From: an uncultured Clostridia bacterium
Lineage (GTDB): Bacteria > Bacillota > Clostridia > TANB77 > CAG-508
DNA length: 64,000 bases
Direction: 5' to 3'
NCBI GenBank assembly: GCA_934167495.1
Contig: CAKPKP010000001.1
Location: 137,647-201,646 of the forward strand
Below are positions 61,492-64,000 of the stretch, one piece after another. Below the pieces are notes generated by a model. The model searched no databases. It had not been told where the DNA came from and saw only the letters and a program-made list of their open reading frames with translations. Position 1 is the stretch's first letter. Every line of letters begins with the position of its first letter. The position numbers and the translations under genes were made by a program.

Positions 61492-63255
61492 ATGTCTATG
61501 GAAAAAAATAAAGATATAGAAGATATCAAAGTTATAGTAGATATACCAAATGGAGTTACAGGTTTAGTTAATAGAGCAAATCTAGATAAAAATATTTGTA
61601 CGAACTTTAGAGCGTTAGATGGTTTAGGACAGCCATATGAATTATTTGGAAAATATGAGGCTGAAGATATACGAGAATATATATTAAATCAATATAATGA
61701 ATTATATCCTAATTTAACAGAAGTGGAAAAGGAAATAATAAAAAAGAGAATTATTGAAAATATAGATATTTCAATATATGATGTTTTAAATGAATATGAT
61801 AATAAAGAAGAGAACTCAAGCGAAAAAACAGGTAAAAGTAAATCTGCACTTTACATAGATGCTATGTTAAAAGAAATTCCTAAAAAAGAAGGCGAGACTG
61901 AAACACAGTTCAAAAAAAGAGAAATAGCAACTAGAAAAGAAGAATTAGAAAAATCGGGAATTTCATTAATGTACGACTTTGGAAAAATATTTTCGAAAAA
62001 CACTAACGTAATAGATACTTTTAAGATAATGAGAAATGCAATAAAAAATAAAGATTATGCAGAGTTTAAGTTTTTTGGAAAAAAATTAAAAAATAATAAT
62101 TCTAAAATTAAAATAAGAGATAATATTACCAAGATAAAAGAAGAAACTTCAGAAAAAGCAAAGAAAAGTATAGAAAACTTAAAAGAAAAAGTAAAAAAAC
62201 ACTTTACTTCAAAACAAAATACTCTAGATCAACTAAGAAAAATGGCAAAAGATAAGGAAATTAAAAAGAAAGCAAAAGCATCTATAGCTTCATTACTTGT
62301 AGCAGGAGGAATTGTTTTTGGAGGAATAGCGATAAAAAATTCAAGTAATTCAAATGAAAATAATATTAAAGAAGAAAAAAATTCTACGACTTTTTCTCAA
62401 AACTTAGAAAAAAATAACACAACATACCAATCAGAAACTACAAAACCATTTATAGAAACTCAAGTTGAAACAGCAATAACATCAATGCAGAAAGATGAAG
62501 AAACAGATTCTACAACTATAAAAGAATCTATAATAGAAGATACACAAACTCAAACAGAGGTAATAACTTCAACAGAAACAGAGAATATACCAAACTTTAA
62601 TACAGAAGACTATTATAATGAGAGTGACAAAGAGGAAATTGATTATATAGCAGAAGAAAACGAAAAAGATATAGATGAAAATGAAATAAGTATAGAAAAT
62701 TCAAATACTAATGCTGAAATGAAAGAATTATTAATGGCTACACTAGATATAGGATTTGATACAGAATTTAGAATGGAATCTGGAAAATTTTATGAGGCTC
62801 CAGATGGCTCAGGAAGATTTGGAAGATATGAAAATGTAGATAAAGATGTCAAAATAAACAAAGTGGATGCTATAAAAGATGGAAAATTTGTACAATATAA
62901 AATAGATTCAGGCAAAACTTTTGCCGAAATATTCTCAGAAACTGATGAAATAATATCATTCCATACAATTAAGAGTGATGGGCAAATATTAGGCTGGAAT
63001 GTAAACATAGATGAAGTAGAGGACGCTTTAATAGAAAGTGAAATGTCAAGAATATATGATTATATGCCAGAAGAAGAGAAGCAATATTTTGAAGAGATTG
63101 ATTTAAATAAAGAAGTTAATGCAAAAGATAAGGAAATATTAAACCATCTAACAAGCGTAATACAAGCTAAAAATACTGCTAGAAATGCTGAAAACGAAGA
63201 AACTAAGAATGATAACGCTACAAAAAAAGAACTAGAGGAAGATTTTGAAAGGTAA
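61492..63255 (+). CDS. Large membrane protein of unknown function
   Basis: The 587-aa protein begins with about 260 residues of charged, mostly helical, cytosolic-looking sequence, ending in a lysine-rich stretch, then one membrane helix (about 265-282). Behind it come a Ser/Thr/Glu-rich linker of about 130 residues (QTQTEVITSTETEN) and an acidic globular region (about 405-587) with FRMESGKFYEAPDGSGRFGRYENV and ISFHTIKSDGQILGWNVNI. The topology suggests a signal-crossing or surface protein. GGAGGA precedes the ATG. The family is not recognised. Confidence 0.65.
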   Translation: MSMEKNKDIEDIKVIVDIPNGVTGLVNRANLDKNICTNFRALDGLGQPYELFGKYEAEDIREYILNQYNELYPNLTEVEKEIIKKRIIENIDISIYDVLNEYDNKEENSSEKTGKSKSALYIDAMLKEIPKKEGETETQFKKREIATRKEELEKSGISLMYDFGKIFSKNTNVIDTFKIMRNAIKNKDYAEFKFFGKKLKNNNSKIKIRDNITKIKEETSEKAKKSIENLKEKVKKHFTSKQNTLDQLRKMAKDKEIKKKAKASIASLLVAGGIVFGGIAIKNSSNSNENNIKEEKNSTTFSQNLEKNNTTYQSETTKPFIETQVETAITSMQKDEETDSTTIKESIIEDTQTQTEVITSTETENIPNFNTEDYYNESDKEEIDYIAEENEKDIDENEISIENSNTNAEMKELLMATLDIGFDTEFRMESGKFYEAPDGSGRFGRYENVDKDVKINKVDAIKDGKFVQYKIDSGKTFAEIFSETDEIISFHTIKSDGQILGWNVNIDEVEDALIESEMSRIYDYMPEEEKQYFEEIDLNKEVNAKDKEILNHLTSVIQAKNTARNAENEETKNDNATKKELEEDFER

Positions 63256-63270
63256 TTATTAATAAATGAG

Positions 63271-63331
63271 ATGCACCTATTTAGTAAGCACAATAAAAAG
63301 CATATTGTGTTAATACTAAACAAAGGTGCAT
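63271..63331 (+). terminator. Long nested hairpin terminator
   Basis: ATGCACCT/AGGTGCAT encloses TTAGTA/TACTAA and CACAATA/TATTGTG; a TTATTTAT tail follows. Confidence 0.7.
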
Positions 63332-63336
63332 TATTT

Positions 63337-63475
63337 ATCTAATAGGAATTTCCTCTGAAAATCCTATTAGATAAATACTTTGTACAGAAATTTGCTATGT
63401 GCAAATTTCGCACACGAACAATTAAACTTGGACTTGAACTCTACACTACAATTTAAAATATATAAAAATTTAATT
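63337..63475 (+). repeat. Modular palindromic repeat, copy 9 (3' arm decayed)
   Basis: Hairpin 1 ATCTAATAGGAATTT/AAAATCCTATTAGAT (63337-63372), hairpin 2 GAAATTTG/CAAATTTC, then CACACGAACAATTAAACTTGGACTTGAACTC and an AATTTAAAATATATAAAAATTTAAT stretch; the closing ATTGTTC is not recognisable. Confidence 0.85.
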
Positions 63476-63654
63476 ATATTACTCTCATTATGATTAAAAA
63501 GCCAAAAAATATATAATAATTTTTATAATAGTATAAACTAGTTTTATAAATGAGATGCAAAGTAAAAAATCTTCATTTTTTAGTTTAAATTTAGAGAGTT
63601 TTAAGCTTTTATGGAATAAAAAAATATAAAAAAGAAAAAATATTATAAAATGTA

Positions 63655-63683
63655 TTGACAAATGTAAAATACGGTGCTAAAAT
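63655..63683 (+). promoter_or_regulatory. rRNA-operon-like promoter P1
   Basis: TTGACA (63655-63660), 17 nt, TGC-TAAAAT (63678-63683, extended -10), in AT-rich DNA. Confidence 0.7.
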
Positions 63684-63788
63684 AACAATCACCGATGCAG
63701 AAATAAATGTTAAAAATACACATTTAAAATGTAATAGGTAAGACGTTAATTAAGCCAAAAAATAAATTAAAATAAATTTAAAAAAGTG

Positions 63789-63818
63789 TTGACAAAACAC
63801 AACAAAATGTGCTAAAAT
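63789..63818 (+). promoter_or_regulatory. rRNA-operon-like promoter P2
   Basis: GTGTTGACA (hexamer 63789-63794), 18 nt, TGC-TAAAAT (63813-63818). It shares AAAAAAGTGTTGACAAA with P3. Confidence 0.7.
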
Positions 63819-63890
63819 AATTAACGTTGATTGCAGAAAACTGATACGAAAAATCAACAAAAAATAATTTAAAAAAATTATAAAAAAGTG

Positions 63891-63920
63891 TTGACAAAGT
63901 ATTAGAAAATATGCTAAAAT
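63891..63920 (+). promoter_or_regulatory. rRNA-operon-like promoter P3
   Basis: GTGTTGACA (hexamer 63891-63896), 18 nt, TGC-TAAAAT (63915-63920), preceded by an A/T block that could act as an UP element. Confidence 0.7.
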
Positions 63921-63921
63921 A

Positions 63922-64000
63922 ATCATTGTCGACATCAAGAGAAAACATCAAGAAAAAGTACATTGAAAAGTAAACAATAAATATCCTTTAAGAGACCAAG
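63922..64000 (+). other. Probable leader of a 16S rRNA operon
   Basis: After P3 the sequence contains ACATTGAAAAGTAAACAATAAA and TCCTTTAAGAGACC, resembling clostridial rrn leader and anti-termination sequences. The window ends before any 16S sequence, so this is inferred from the three promoters and leader style. Nothing is seen between 63476 and 63654 except AT-rich DNA. Confidence 0.5.

Noticed and set aside
13279..63475. Interspersed repeats as a CRISPR array
   Set aside because: Copies are 0.1-19 kb apart, about 140 nt long, imperfect and without regular spacers, and there are no cas genes.

Overview
The window is strongly AT-rich, low-GC Firmicutes chromosome, most likely from an anaerobic, spore-forming Clostridia member. 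The sporulation genes (spoIIIAE, sigH, cwlJ-gerQ), the acetate pathway (pta-ackA), FemAB and sortase cell-wall genes, consensus TTGACA/TATAAT promoters and strong GGAGG ribosome sites all fit. Assignment below class is not possible from this sequence. Almost every gene reads on the plus strand and the window ends in what looks like an rRNA-operon promoter region, so this is probably a leading-strand arm.

Layout. 0-2.3 kb: a Pro/Thr-rich surface protein and a zinc-ribbon membrane protein, then tRNA-Thr(CGU). 2.4-13.3 kb: housekeeping and envelope genes (ftsY, FemAB, a racemase, a DUF1189 protein, ftsH, an isolated spoIIIAE, pyrB, pta, ackA, rpmF). 13.4-23.9 kb: a large membrane protein, der, a YtrA-type GntR/ABC operon and a MacB-type exporter. 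24-26.7 kb: a NifU-like/GGGtGRT pair, sigH and tRNA-Thr(GGU). 26.7-29.6 kb: a compositionally foreign flotillin gene bracketed by long palindromes, and a small orphan gene with an unusual leader. 29.6-30.9 kb: mscL, a pepT relic and repeats. 30.9-35.3 kb: ychF and a sortase cluster with two putative substrates and a second, frameshifted sortase. 35.3-44.6 kb: galE, a dipeptidase, a P-loop/Asp23 fusion, cmk, plsC, typA, an O-methyltransferase, a foreign minus-strand orphan, a glycosyltransferase and a YlbF-like gene. 44.9-54.1 kb: holA, an unknown 723-aa protein, ispG, rny, pgi and a GT-C glycosyltransferase. 54.1-57.5 kb: frameshifted dinB, a GH25-LysM hydrolase, frameshifted cwlJ and gerQ. 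57.5-63.3 kb: mostly unknown genes, including an ECF sigma factor fused to a membrane-anchored outer domain, plus tRNA-Leu(CAA). 63.3-64 kb: a repeat copy and three tandem promoters pointing out of the window.

The most unusual signal is an interspersed, modular palindromic element of about 140-150 nt. Clear copies or partial copies start near 13279, 19788, 19932, 25786, 29387, 30527, 30716, 44649 and 63337. All have the same orientation and most sit just behind a transcription terminator. Three successive hairpins (core TAATAGGAAATTT/AAATTCCTATTA; GAAATTTG/CAAATTTC; GAACAAW/WTTGTTC) keep their pairing while the paired bases change between copies, which argues for selection on, or mobility of, a structure. 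In several places the element runs straight into a ribosome binding site or promoter of the next gene.

Four single-base reading-frame breaks (sortase, the 723-aa protein, dinB, cwlJ) occur in otherwise intact coding sequence. Whether they reflect gene decay, programmed shifts or assembly error cannot be decided from the sequence alone.
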